NCBI GenBank assembly: GCA_014380155.1
Contig: JACMKJ010000346.1
Coordinates: 1 to 14,608 of the forward strand
Source of the DNA: Rhizobacter sp.
GTDB lineage: Bacteria > Pseudomonadota > Gammaproteobacteria > Burkholderiales > Burkholderiaceae_C
Length of the DNA stretch: 14,608 nt
Direction of reading: 5' to 3'
In this document: positions 1 through 7,368 of the stretch, piece by piece
Position numbering within the stretch: the first letter of the stretch is position 1
Layout of the letters: each line of letters begins with the position of its first letter
Notes under the pieces: generated by a model
The model's database searches: none
Told to the model about the DNA's origin: nothing
Seen by the model: only the letters and a program-made list of their open reading frames with translations
Made by a program: the position numbers and the translations under genes

Positions 1-12
1 AAGGAGCCCCTC

Positions 13-204
13 ATGAGCGAAGCATTGTTGGCACGACAGTTCGAGGAATCACGCATCGAAGACGAGCCCATCCTCGGCGCCGTTTTGGCCATGCCTGACG
101 GGCGCATCCAGCCGCTGACCTGGCTGGAGCGTGTGCAGCTCAAGCTGCACCTCACCAACGCCAAGGTGCTCGAAGCGCGTTACTTCAAGCCGGCTAACAG
201 CTGA
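13..204 (+). CDS. Small hypothetical protein (63 aa)
   Basis: I do not recognise this family. The 63-residue product begins MSEALLARQFEESR and is a soluble, charged protein without a signal peptide, membrane segment or cysteine. It has an acidic/charged N-terminal helix-like stretch, a central part (LGAVLAMPDGRIQPLTWLER, about residues 21-40) that looks like a short beta-hairpin followed by a helix, and a basic C-terminus. The start is well supported: an AAGGAG Shine-Dalgarno occupies bases 2-6 with about 7 bases before the ATG at 13. Codon positions are G/C-rich as in the neighbours, which argues for a real gene despite the small size. It converges on the cupin gene with only 7 bases between the two stop codons. 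The upstream context lies outside the window, so an operon partner to the left cannot be judged. Confidence 0.7.
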   Translation: MSEALLARQFEESRIEDEPILGAVLAMPDGRIQPLTWLERVQLKLHLTNAKVLEARYFKPANS

Positions 205-210
205 GCCGGC
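189..210. terminator. Possible bidirectional hairpin at the convergent stop codons
   Basis: GCCGGCT (189-195) and AGCCGGC (204-210) form a perfect 7-bp GC-rich stem with an 8-base loop. The stem covers the end of the small ORF and lies immediately beyond the stop of the convergent cupin gene. No T-tract follows on either strand, so intrinsic termination is only a possibility inferred from position and stem strength. Confidence 0.3.
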
Positions 211-211
211 A

Positions 212-535
212 TCACAGGCGGATGGTCACCAGCGCCGACGCGTCGGTGATCGCCCGCAGCGAGTGCGGCTCTTCGCGCGCGAGGTGGATGAAGTCACCCG
301 GCGCCAGCACCTGCACCGCGCCCGGGGTGCGGAACTCGATGCGGCCTTCGATGCACTGCACCGTGATCTCGCCCGGCGTCTTGTGCTCGCGCATTTCTTT
401 GCCGGCGAGCAGCACCACACGAATCACCTCCAGCTGCTCGGCCTTGAGCAGGGCCGTGGTCTTGGCGCTGCCCAGTTGATCGCCCAGCGGGAGAACGCTG
501 ACCACCTGTCCTGAGCGGGCGTGTGTCTGGGCCAT
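212..535 (-). CDS. Cupin-domain protein (107 aa)
   Basis: Small single-domain cupin. The two cupin motifs are visible. Motif 1 is at about residues 45-64 (G45, H51, E57, G64) and motif 2 at 79-91 (PGD then H91). Cupins of this size are metal-binding beta-barrels used as small dioxygenases, isomerases or effector-binding proteins; the substrate here cannot be read from sequence. Motif 1 has only one histidine (H51-K-T) where the classical motif has HxH, so a metal site would rest on H51, E57 and H91. I chose the ATG at 535 (MAQTHARS) because a GGAG sits about 6 bases upstream; an in-frame TTG four codons earlier (547) overlaps that ribosome binding site and is less likely. It is transcribed divergently from the gene at 624 and converges on the small ORF to its left. 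Confidence 0.85.
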   Translation of the reverse strand: MAQTHARSGQVVSVLPLGDQLGSAKTTALLKAEQLEVIRVVLLAGKEMREHKTPGEITVQCIEGRIEFRTPGAVQVLAPGDFIHLAREEPHSLRAITDASALVTIRL

Positions 536-623
536 GGGGTTCTCCAATGCGCAAGGAAGCTCGGTTCTAACAGCTTTCGGGCGGCCCGGCGCCTCTGTCA
601 GCCGCGGCTGCTAGCCTTGGCGC
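536..623. promoter_or_regulatory. Divergent intergenic region, cupin / DUF gene
   Basis: These 88 bases separate two divergently transcribed genes and must hold the cupin promoter and probably that of the gene at 624. The only A/T-richer patch is around 565-573 (GTTCTAACA on the plus strand, TGTTAGAAC on the minus strand), which contains a TAGAAC resembling a -10 element for the cupin. I could not pair it with a well-spaced -35. No operator palindrome is evident. Confidence 0.3.
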
Positions 624-1550
624 ATGAACACGCTGCCTTTCACGACACAAGCGCTGGCGGCCGAGCCGCTGCGCTCGTTGACGGTGAACGCCGCCGAACA
701 CCCGCGCGGTCAGCCGCATTTCAGCGCTGCGAGCGGCTTGGTGTGTGCCCACGGCCGGGCGTATGTGGTGTCAGACGACGAGCACCACCTGGCGGTGTTC
801 CGTGACCTGCACAGCCCGGGGGTGTTGCACCGCATTCTTCCGGGCGACCTGCCGCAGTCGAAGAAGGCGCGCAAACAACTGAAGCCCGATCTGGAGGCCT
901 TGTTGCTGCTGTCGGATGGGAATCACAGCGCGTTGGTCGCCTTCGGCTCGGGCTCGCGGCCTAACCGCGACACCGGCATCGTGATCCCGCTCGGTGCGCG
1001 CGGCGAGCCGTCGTCACGCGTGCAGCGCTTTGATCTGAAGCCGCTTTACGAGCCGCTGCGGGCCGCGCTGGGCGAGATCAACATCGAAGGCGCGATGTTG
1101 CTGGGTGGCTCGCTGGTACTGCTGCACCGTGGCATCAGCGGTGAGTCGGTTAACGCGGCGGTGCACTACCGGCTGAGCGAGTTGCGTGCGGTGATACAAG
1201 GCAAACGCCACACGGTGGCGCCACGCGCCATCAAGCCGTACCGGTTCGGTGCCATTGATGGGGTCGATCTGGGTTTCACCGACGGCGCCGCCCTGCCCGG
1301 CGGTCGTTGGCTCTTCTGCGCGGCGGCCGAAAACACCGCCGACAGTTATGCCGACGGGCCTTGCCGTGGCAGCGCGCTGGGGGTGGTCGATGCCGATGGT
1401 GAAGTGGTGGCGCTGCACCGGCTGGCCGACACCGCCCTCAAGGTCGAAGGCATTGCCGCCCGAGCGCACGCGGCGGGCATCGACATCTGCCTGGTGACCG
1501 ATGCCGACGACCCGCGCTTGAGCTCTCAGTTGCTGTTCACCCGTCTGTGA
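624..1550 (+). CDS. Uncharacterised 308-aa protein, probable beta-propeller-like (DUF6929-type)
   Basis: The protein starts MNTLPFTTQALAAEPLRSL and has no convincing signal peptide. It alternates short hydrophobic strands with glycine/aspartate turns: SGLVCAHGRAYVVSDDEHHLAVF (about 38-60), LLLLSDGNHSALVAFGSGS (95-113), NIEGAMLLGGSLVLLHRG (153-170), WLFCAAAENTADSY (231-244) and VEGIAARAHAAGIDICLVTDADD (275-297). That pattern, with a final VTDADD turn, resembles the SdiA-regulated/esterase-like phytase group of beta-propellers in which blades read out acidic loops. I think it corresponds to the family labelled DUF6929, but this is recall rather than a search. No catalytic motif is clear. There is no strong Shine-Dalgarno before the ATG at 624. 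It converges on the porin gene with 4 bases between stops, so the two are not co-transcribed. Confidence 0.8.
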   Translation: MNTLPFTTQALAAEPLRSLTVNAAEHPRGQPHFSAASGLVCAHGRAYVVSDDEHHLAVFRDLHSPGVLHRILPGDLPQSKKARKQLKPDLEALLLLSDGNHSALVAFGSGSRPNRDTGIVIPLGARGEPSSRVQRFDLKPLYEPLRAALGEINIEGAMLLGGSLVLLHRGISGESVNAAVHYRLSELRAVIQGKRHTVAPRAIKPYRFGAIDGVDLGFTDGAALPGGRWLFCAAAENTADSYADGPCRGSALGVVDADGEVVALHRLADTALKVEGIAARAHAAGIDICLVTDADDPRLSSQLLFTRL

Positions 1551-1554
1551 AACC

Positions 1555-2595
1555 TCAGAACTTCACCTTCAGGCCCAGCGCGATGGTGTTGCCGTTGGCC
1601 AGCCCGGTGAGCTTGTCGTTCATCACCAAGGCGTAGACGTCGGTGTTCTTCGACAGGAAGTAGTCGTAGCCGACGGTCAGCGTCTTGCTCACCACTTCGC
1701 TGGTCGGGAACTCGGCCTTGGCATTGCCGTACTGGGCCAGCAGCTTGCCCGGGCCCAAGGGAGCCGACGCGCCGAAGCCGTAGATGGTGCTCTTGGTGTC
1801 GACGGTGGCCTTTGTCTTGACCTGGCTGTACTGGCCGAAGAGCTTGACCACCTTCAGGTCGTACGAGGCACCCACCTGCACCGAGTCCTGGCTCTTGAAG
1901 CCGGCCGACTGAATGGCCGGGGTGAAGCCGCTGATGCCTTGTTTGACCTGCTGCGCCGCCACCGTGGCAGCGAATGGGCCGCCGAAATAGAGCACGTTGG
2001 CGCCCACGTTGCGGCCCGGCTGGGTGCCTTCACCGAGCGAGCCTTGCAGGTTGAAGCTGAAACCGCCCGCACTCGGGCTGGAGTAGAGGATGGAGTTGCT
2101 CCATCCGGTGTCGCCCAGGAAGGCCAGCATCTGCGGGTGCGCCACCGTCGGAGTGAGCACCTGGCGGATCGATGGCGAGTAGCCGAACGAGTCACCGAAG
2201 GCATTGAAGATCAGCGTGGAGACAAAAAACTGGTTGGTGGTGCGGCCGAGCCGGGTGGCACCGAACTCGCCCTGCAGCCCCACCCAGGCGGCACGCGCCC
2301 AGAACGCGTCGCCCCCGAAGCGGCCCGCTGCGCCGGTGTCGGCCAGGTAGAAGGTCTCGAGCGCAAAGATGGCCTTGATGGTGCCGCCGAGTTCTTCGGT
2401 TCCCTTGAAGCCCAGGTAGCTGGTGGTCATGTTGCCGCTCTGCGCCTTCTTGACCTTCAGCGCGCCCGCGTCCTGGAACTGGCCGGCCGACATGTCGATC
2501 AGGCCATAGATGGAAGCTGAAGACTGCGCCGCCGCGGCGAGCGGCAGGCAGAGCGTGGCGGCGGCCAGCGCAACGGCTTTGAGAGGGTGGGTCAT
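1555..2595 (-). CDS. Gram-negative general porin (346 aa)
   Basis: Outer-membrane trimeric diffusion porin of the beta-proteobacterial (Porin_4 / OmpC-like) type. A Sec signal peptide occupies residues 1-23 (MTHPLKAVALAAATLC followed by LPLAAAA), with cleavage probably before QSSASIYGLID; that mature start is typical of Burkholderiales porins. The rest alternates beta-strands and loops with characteristic segments such as TSYLGFKGTEELGGTIKAIF and ARAAWVGLQGEFGATRLGR, followed by extracellular loop 3-like sequence. The protein ends in KVKF: the terminal phenylalanine is the Bam recognition signal of outer-membrane porins. The length of 346 is normal for the family. The ATG at 2595 has a GGAG about 10 bases upstream. 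It is divergent from the molybdenum hydroxylase operon. Substrate specificity cannot be inferred. Confidence 0.95.
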   Translation of the reverse strand: MTHPLKAVALAAATLCLPLAAAAQSSASIYGLIDMSAGQFQDAGALKVKKAQSGNMTTSYLGFKGTEELGGTIKAIFALETFYLADTGAAGRFGGDAFWARAAWVGLQGEFGATRLGRTTNQFFVSTLIFNAFGDSFGYSPSIRQVLTPTVAHPQMLAFLGDTGWSNSILYSSPSAGGFSFNLQGSLGEGTQPGRNVGANVLYFGGPFAATVAAQQVKQGISGFTPAIQSAGFKSQDSVQVGASYDLKVVKLFGQYSQVKTKATVDTKSTIYGFGASAPLGPGKLLAQYGNAKAEFPTSEVVSKTLTVGYDYFLSKNTDVYALVMNDKLTGLANGNTIALGLKVKF

Positions 2596-2762
2596 GGCAG
2601 GAACACTCCAACGGTTGTGATGAGTAGGGGAATAACCAGAGACTCAGAACTTGTATGCAAGGCTCGTACCTGCGGCACGCCAATCGGTCTGCATTGTGTC
2701 TGCCTGGCGCCTGGGGCCGATGCAGCAGAATGCGCCCACCTCATCGTGGATGGAGCCAGCCC
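2596..2762. promoter_or_regulatory. Divergent promoter region, porin / molybdenum hydroxylase operon
   Basis: This 167-base gap between divergently transcribed genes is the A/T-richest gap in the left half, so it should carry both promoters. On the minus strand a TTGCAT lies upstream of a GTTATT at about 18-base spacing, a weak candidate for the porin promoter. For the plus strand I see no convincing -35/-10 pair. A GGAG at 2752-2755, 7 bases before ATG 2763, is the ribosome binding site of the 2Fe-2S subunit and decides its start. Confidence 0.35.
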
Positions 2763-3245
2763 ATGGATCTCAGCGTCAACGGCCAGAGCCGAACGATCGC
2801 CGACGCAGACGTCGACCCCAACATGCCCTTGCTGTGGGTGATCCGTGACGTGCTCAACCTCACCGGCACCAAGTTTGGGTGCGGCGTGGCGGCTTGCGGG
2901 GCCTGCACGGTGCACGTGGACGGCCAGGCCGTGCGCTCCTGCGTGACGCCGCTGTCGGCCGTGCAGGGCAAGCCGGTGCGCACCATCGAAGCGCTGGGCT
3001 CGGTCGATCAACCGCATGCCTTGCAAAAGGCCTGGGTGACGCACCAGGTGCCGCAATGTGGCTACTGCCAAAGCGGCATGCTGATGGCAGCGGCCGACCT
3101 GCTGTCGAAAAACCGCGACCCCGGCGACGCCGAGATCGACGCTGCCATCACCAACATCTGCCGCTGCGGCACCTACCCACGTATTCGCGAGGCCATCAAG
3201 ACAGCGGCCAAAACCTTGCGCGGTGAAGGCCGGGCGGTCGCATGA
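2763..3245 (+). CDS. (2Fe-2S)-binding subunit of xanthine oxidase-family hydroxylase, IorA-like
   Basis: This is the small electron-transfer subunit of a molybdenum hydroxylase of the isoquinoline 1-oxidoreductase type, 160 residues as usual for the family. The N-terminal plant-type ferredoxin domain carries C40-x4-C45-x2-C48 and C60 (motif FGCGVAACGACTVHVDG), the ligands of one [2Fe-2S] cluster. The C-terminal helical domain carries CGYC (C99, C102) and CRC (C133, C135), the ligands of the second cluster near the molybdopterin cofactor. All eight cysteines are present. The ATG at 2763 is chosen because GGAG lies 7 bases upstream and the protein then begins exactly where family members do; the frame stays open to 2655, but that extension is unlike any part of the family. 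The stop overlaps the start of the large subunit gene (ATGA), implying translational coupling. It has no signal peptide of its own. Confidence 0.95.
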   Translation: MDLSVNGQSRTIADADVDPNMPLLWVIRDVLNLTGTKFGCGVAACGACTVHVDGQAVRSCVTPLSAVQGKPVRTIEALGSVDQPHALQKAWVTHQVPQCGYCQSGMLMAAADLLSKNRDPGDAEIDAAITNICRCGTYPRIREAIKTAAKTLRGEGRAVA

Positions 3246-5524
3246 AGCGTCGCCACATGCTCTTGCTCGGCGCCGGCGTGACCGGCGCGCTGGTGGTCGG
3301 CTGGGGTGTGCTGCCCCCACGCAGCCGCCAGGGCCGCCCCGACACACCGCCTGCCGCTGAAGGCCCGGTGGGCTTGAACGGCTGGATCAAGATCAACCCC
3401 GACGGCACGCTGCAGCTCGCGATGAACCGCAGCGAAATGGGCCAGGGTGTGCACACCGCGCTGGCCATGCTGGTGGCCGAAGAGCTCGACATCTCGCTGG
3501 CCAAGATCAAGCTGGTACAGGCCGCACCCGACACGCTCTACGGCAACGTCGCCATGTTCGTCAGCAGCCTGCCGATCCACCCGCACGACAGCGAGCCCGG
3601 GCGTGAAACCGGCGGCGTGAAAACCGGCCGCTGGATCGTCAGCAAGGTAGCGCGCGAGCTGGGCATCAGCGTCACCGGCGGCTCCTCCAGCGTGGCCGAC
3701 GCGTGGAACGTGTTGCGCCTGGCCGCCGCCACGGCGCGCGCGCAGCTGCTGGGCGCCGCTTCGCTGCAATGGAAGCTGCCGCGCGAGGAACTGGAGATCA
3801 GCAACGGCGTGGTCAGCCACTCCGGCGCCAAACAAAGTGCGCACTTCGGCGAGCTGGCCCGCGTGGCCGCGTCGACGCCAGTGGGTGACGTGAAAACCAA
3901 GGACCCGAAAAACTGGCGCCTGATCGGCACCTCCGCCCCGCGCATCGACCTCGCGGCCAAGATCGACGGCAGCGCGCGCTTCGGCATCGACACCCGCGAG
4001 CCCGGCCAGCTGTATGCAGTGGTGCGCCACTGCCCGGTGTTGGGCGGCAGCCCGGGCCGGGTCGACAGTGAAGCGGCGATGAAGCTGCCCGGCGTCGAGC
4101 GGGTGATCCGGCTCGGCCCCTATGCCGGATCGACCCCCGCAGTGGCCGTGGTAGGCCGCACCTACTGGCACGCCAAACAAGGCGCGCAGGCGCTCGACAT
4201 CGAATGGCGCGACCCGCCCGCCGGCGTGGCCGATTCGAAGCAGATCGCCGGCCATCTGGAAGCCACCGCACGCGCCGCCGCAGCCGCGCAAGGCGGCTTC
4301 GCGTTTCACAAGGCCGGTGACGTGCAAGCCGCCAGCGCCGCGGCCACGCGCCGCGTCGAGGCCGTGTACCACGCGCCCTACCTGGCGCACGTGGCCATGG
4401 AGCCCATCAACTGCACGGTGCGGGTGAAGGGCGGCATCGTAGACGTCTGGGCGCCGACCCAGGTGCCCGACATGGCCCGCGCCGAGGCCGCACGTGTGGC
4501 CGGTGTGAGCGCCGACGCGGTGAACCTGCACGTGACCTACATCGGTGGCGGTTTCGGCCGACGGCTGGAGGTCGACTACATCGGCCAGGCGGTGCGCATC
4601 GCGATGGAGGCCAACGGCCGCCCGGTGCAGATGGTGTGGCCGCGCGAAGAAGACACCATGCACGACTTCTACCGCCCGGCGGGCGTGGCGGTGATGCAGG
4701 CCAGCATCGATGCACAAAGCGCCGTCAGCGGCCTGAGCATCACCAGCGCCGGCGACATGATCACACCGCGCTGGATCGAGCGCGGCCTGCCCGCGCTGGC
4801 CGGCCCGGTCGACATGCCCGACAAGACCGCGAGCGAAGGCCTGTTCGACCTGCCGTATGCCATCACCCACCAGCGCATCGCGCACGTGGCCACGCGCAGC
4901 GGCGTGCCGGTGGGCTTCTGGCGCTCGGTCGGCCACTCGCACAACGCGTTTTTCTCCGAAGGCTTCATCGACGAGCTGGCGTTCGAGCTCAAGCAAGACC
5001 CGGTGGCCTTCCGCCTCTCGCTGCTGACGGCCATGCCGCGCCATGCGGCGGTGCTCAAGCTCGCCGCAGCCAAAGCGGGCTGGAGCCAACCGCTGCCTGC
5101 CGGCCGCGCGCGTGGCGTGGCCTTGCATGAGAGCTTCGGCAGCATCGTGGCCGAGGTGGCCGAGGTCTCGCTGGTGGACGGCAAACCGCGTGTGCACCGC
5201 GTGGTGTGCGCGGCCGACATCGGCACCGTGGTCAACCCCGGCATCGTGGCGCAGCAGATGGAAAGCGCTGTCATCTACGGCCTGAGCGCCGCCTTGCATG
5301 GCCGCATCGACATCGAAGGGGGCGTGGTGAAGCAGAACAACTTTCCCAACCACCCGGTGCTCAAGCTGGCCGACACACCGCGCATCGAAACCCACCTGAT
5401 CGCCAGCAGCAACCCGCCAGGCGGCGTGGGCGAACCGGGCACACCGCCGATCGCCCCGGCGGTGGCCAACGCCTTGTTCGTGCTGACCGGGAAACGCGCG
5501 CGGGCCTTGCCGCTGGTGGGATGA
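3242..5524 (+). CDS. Molybdopterin-binding large subunit of xanthine oxidase-family hydroxylase, IorB-like
   Basis: Catalytic subunit, 760 residues, of an isoquinoline 1-oxidoreductase/aldehyde oxidase-type enzyme that hydroxylates N-heterocycles or oxidises aldehydes using water. The N-terminus, MKRRHMLLLGAGVTGALVVG, is a twin-arginine-type signal, so the folded complex with the small subunit is probably exported to the periplasm. Family landmarks in order are EMGQGVHTALAMLVAEELD (65-83), TGGSSSV (145-151), the Moco-contacting GGGFGRR (435-441), GFWRSVGHSHNAFF (about 558-571) and GVGEPGTPP (728-736), in which E731 is the catalytic glutamate. The start overlaps the small subunit stop by 4 bases. 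No cytochrome c subunit, FAD subunit or XdhC/CoxI-type maturation protein is next to it, so the electron acceptor and Moco insertion factor must be encoded elsewhere. The exact substrate is unknown; the gene names iorA/iorB describe family resemblance only. Confidence 0.95.
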   Translation: MKRRHMLLLGAGVTGALVVGWGVLPPRSRQGRPDTPPAAEGPVGLNGWIKINPDGTLQLAMNRSEMGQGVHTALAMLVAEELDISLAKIKLVQAAPDTLYGNVAMFVSSLPIHPHDSEPGRETGGVKTGRWIVSKVARELGISVTGGSSSVADAWNVLRLAAATARAQLLGAASLQWKLPREELEISNGVVSHSGAKQSAHFGELARVAASTPVGDVKTKDPKNWRLIGTSAPRIDLAAKIDGSARFGIDTREPGQLYAVVRHCPVLGGSPGRVDSEAAMKLPGVERVIRLGPYAGSTPAVAVVGRTYWHAKQGAQALDIEWRDPPAGVADSKQIAGHLEATARAAAAAQGGFAFHKAGDVQAASAAATRRVEAVYHAPYLAHVAMEPINCTVRVKGGIVDVWAPTQVPDMARAEAARVAGVSADAVNLHVTYIGGGFGRRLEVDYIGQAVRIAMEANGRPVQMVWPREEDTMHDFYRPAGVAVMQASIDAQSAVSGLSITSAGDMITPRWIERGLPALAGPVDMPDKTASEGLFDLPYAITHQRIAHVATRSGVPVGFWRSVGHSHNAFFSEGFIDELAFELKQDPVAFRLSLLTAMPRHAAVLKLAAAKAGWSQPLPAGRARGVALHESFGSIVAEVAEVSLVDGKPRVHRVVCAADIGTVVNPGIVAQQMESAVIYGLSAALHGRIDIEGGVVKQNNFPNHPVLKLADTPRIETHLIASSNPPGGVGEPGTPPIAPAVANALFVLTGKRARALPLVG

Positions 5525-5540
5525 GCTCAGGCCTTGCGGC

Positions 5541-6305
5541 TCACACCTTGTTGATGCGCAAGCCCGCGTCGACCAGCATCACCTCGCCGGTGGTCTTGGC
5601 AGCGCTGGCGCCGAGGTACCACGCCGTTTCGGCCACGTCTTCGGGCGTGATCACGGCCTCGAGCGCAGCGCGGCCCTTGTACCAGTCGACACCGCGCTGG
5701 TAACCCTCGGCACCCAGGCCTTCTTGCAGCCAGGGGGTTTCGACCAGCCCCGGCGCGATGGCGTTGACCCGCACGTGGGGTGCGAGCGCACGTGCCAGGC
5801 CGACCGTCATCGCGTTCAGCGCACCCTTGGAGGCCATGTAGGCCAGTGACGAGCCCCGGCCCATGATCGAGGCCACCGACGACACGTTGACCACGCCTGA
5901 GCCCAGGTGCTGGCGCAAGAGCGGCGCCAGCGCGCGGGTCATCTGGTAGGCCCCGATCACGTTCACGCTGTAGATCTTGTGGAAGTCTTCGGCCTCCAGG
6001 CCGTCGAGGTTTTTCAGGTCGACAAACTTGGTGGTGCCGGCGTTGTTGACCAGCACGTCGGCACGGCCGAAACGCGCCTCGACCTCGCTCGCCAGGCGCC
6101 GGCAATCGGCGTCTTGCGCCACGTCGGCCTTGACCAGCAGCACCTCGGCGCCCAGCGCCTCGCACTGCGCGGCCACGGCCTCGGCCGGCGCGGGGTCACG
6201 CGAGTAGTTGATCACCACGTTCCAGCCCTTGCCGGCATACAGACGCGCCGTGGCTGCACCGATGCCCGACGACGACCCCGTCACCACACAGACCTTCTTG
6301 CCCAT
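5541..6305 (-). CDS. SDR-family NAD(P)-dependent oxidoreductase (254 aa)
   Basis: Classical short-chain dehydrogenase/reductase of about the standard 250 residues. The Rossmann nucleotide-binding motif TGSSSGIG is at 9-16, the structural NNAG at 87-90, and the catalytic triad S143, Y156 and K160 (VSSVAS and YMASK) has the normal spacing. The usual NAIAPGLVETPW follows at 181-192. The C-terminal GEVMLVDAGLRI resembles the GxxxxVDGG ending of FabG-like reductases, with DAG in place of DGG. It probably interconverts a carbonyl and an alcohol; the substrate is not readable. The ATG at 6305 is preferred over the GTG one codon upstream because an AAGGAG lies 7 bases before it. It converges on the molybdenum hydroxylase operon with 16 bases between stops, so any metabolic link to that enzyme is only suggested by proximity. 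Confidence 0.93.
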   Translation of the reverse strand: MGKKVCVVTGSSSGIGAATARLYAGKGWNVVINYSRDPAPAEAVAAQCEALGAEVLLVKADVAQDADCRRLASEVEARFGRADVLVNNAGTTKFVDLKNLDGLEAEDFHKIYSVNVIGAYQMTRALAPLLRQHLGSGVVNVSSVASIMGRGSSLAYMASKGALNAMTVGLARALAPHVRVNAIAPGLVETPWLQEGLGAEGYQRGVDWYKGRAALEAVITPEDVAETAWYLGASAAKTTGEVMLVDAGLRINKV

Positions 6306-6417
6306 CACGCGACTCCTTGCCGGTGCAAGACCTCACCGAACGACGATGTTAACGGCGCGTACCCGGCTGGCTCGAAACCTGCTGTACCGGCTTAACCTCG
6401 CTGCCCTGGACCTGCCC
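6306..6417. promoter_or_regulatory. Divergent intergenic region, SDR / half-GAF gene
   Basis: The region holds 112 bases between divergent starts. It contains the SDR Shine-Dalgarno (AAGGAG on the minus strand, 6313-6318) and a TGTTAACG patch near 6347-6354 that is the only A/T-rich element; read on the minus strand it gives TAACAT, a possible -10 for the SDR gene. No inverted-repeat operator stands out. The ribosome binding site before 6418 is weak (CTGGA at about 6406-6410). Confidence 0.25.
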
Positions 6418-7365
6418 ATGAACACACTCATCAAAGCTGCAGAAGTCTGGCTGCCAACGCCCGACCGCAGCCTGCTTGAATTCGGCGGTGGGCTGTTCGG
6501 CGCGGCGACCGGTTTTGGTGCGAGCAGCCGCGCCATGTGTTTTGGCCGCGGCGAGGGCCTGCCCGGGCGGGCGTGGTTCGACGGCCGTCCCATCGTGCTC
6601 AAGCAGTTTGAAGGCTCGTACTTCCGGCGTGCCGACGCCGCCCGCGAAGCCGGCTTCACCTGCGCCATCGCGTTGCCCGTGTTCCTGGGCGACACCATGA
6701 CGGCGGTGGTGGTGCTGTTTTGCGGTGGCACCAACGCTCACGACAACGCGCACGACGGTGCGGTTGAACTGTGGCGCAACAACGCCCGCGTCACCTCCGA
6801 CATGACCCTGGTCGACGGCTACTTCGGTGGCAGCACCGCCGACGAGTTCGAGTCCCTCACGCGCGACACCTACCTGCCGCGCGGCAGCGGCCTTCCCGGC
6901 ATGGCCTGGCAAAAAGGCGCGGCCGTGCTGATCGACGACCTCGGCCAGGCGGGCAAGTTCTTGCGCGCCGACAGCGCCGCCGAGGCTGGCATCAACCGCG
7001 GCCTCGCCTTCCCGTGCAGCACGCCCGGCACCGACGCGTACGTGCTCGCCCTGTTGTCAACCACCCAGACGCCGATCGCCAAGCGCATCGAGTGCTGGGC
7101 GCCCGACGACTCGCGCCAGGGTTTGCAGCGGGTGTTCGGTTTCTGTGAAAGCGCCGGGCCACTGCGTGCCTCCGAAGGCGGCACGGTGCTGGCCGGCGCC
7201 ATCGGCAAGGCGTTTGCGAGCGGGGTGCCGGTGATCAACGATGCCGCCAGCAGCGAGCCAGGCTGCGTGGGAAGCTCGGCGAAGGCGGCAGGCCTGCAGT
7301 CGCTGATCGCCCTGCCGGTGGTGGCCGACGGTGCCGTCAGCGAAGTGGTGGCGCTCTACTTTTAG
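6418..7365 (+). CDS. GAF-like protein with three tandem half-GAF repeats (315 aa)
   Basis: The protein contains three copies of a GAF-type module and no output domain. Repeat 1 (about 42-102) has GEGLPGRAW, then FRRADAAREAG and IALPVFLGD followed by a hydrophobic strand. Repeat 2 (about 152-214) has GSGLPGMAW, FLRADSAAEAG and LAFPCS. Repeat 3 (about 252-315) is more divergent: VLAGAIGKAFASGVPVINDA, SSAKAAGLQS and IALPVVADGA, ending at VVALYF. The same signature, GLPGxxW then an EAG helix then A-x-P plus a strand, marks the C-terminal half of GAF domains in bacterial sensor kinases. No histidine kinase, GGDEF or HTH segment is present, so it is probably a small-molecule-binding or partner protein. 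The start at ATG 6418 avoids the 211-base extension that would run into the opposing SDR gene; N-terminal choice is moderately sure. It is monocistronic by context. Confidence 0.8.
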   Translation: MNTLIKAAEVWLPTPDRSLLEFGGGLFGAATGFGASSRAMCFGRGEGLPGRAWFDGRPIVLKQFEGSYFRRADAAREAGFTCAIALPVFLGDTMTAVVVLFCGGTNAHDNAHDGAVELWRNNARVTSDMTLVDGYFGGSTADEFESLTRDTYLPRGSGLPGMAWQKGAAVLIDDLGQAGKFLRADSAAEAGINRGLAFPCSTPGTDAYVLALLSTTQTPIAKRIECWAPDDSRQGLQRVFGFCESAGPLRASEGGTVLAGAIGKAFASGVPVINDAASSEPGCVGSSAKAAGLQSLIALPVVADGAVSEVVALYF

Positions 7366-7368
7366 CGG

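Noticed and set aside
2655..2762. Upstream extension of the 2Fe-2S subunit
   Set aside because: The extra 36 residues have no family resemblance, and the GGAG at 2752-2755 places initiation at 2763.
3173..5395. 740-codon minus-strand open frame opposite the Moco subunit
   Set aside because: It is a histidine/arginine/alanine-rich antisense shadow typical of high-GC codon bias. The plus strand encodes a complete IorB-like protein with all motifs.
6208..6417. Upstream extension of the half-GAF protein
   Set aside because: It would overlap the 5' end of the opposing SDR gene by about 100 bases and shows no repeat-like or domain sequence.
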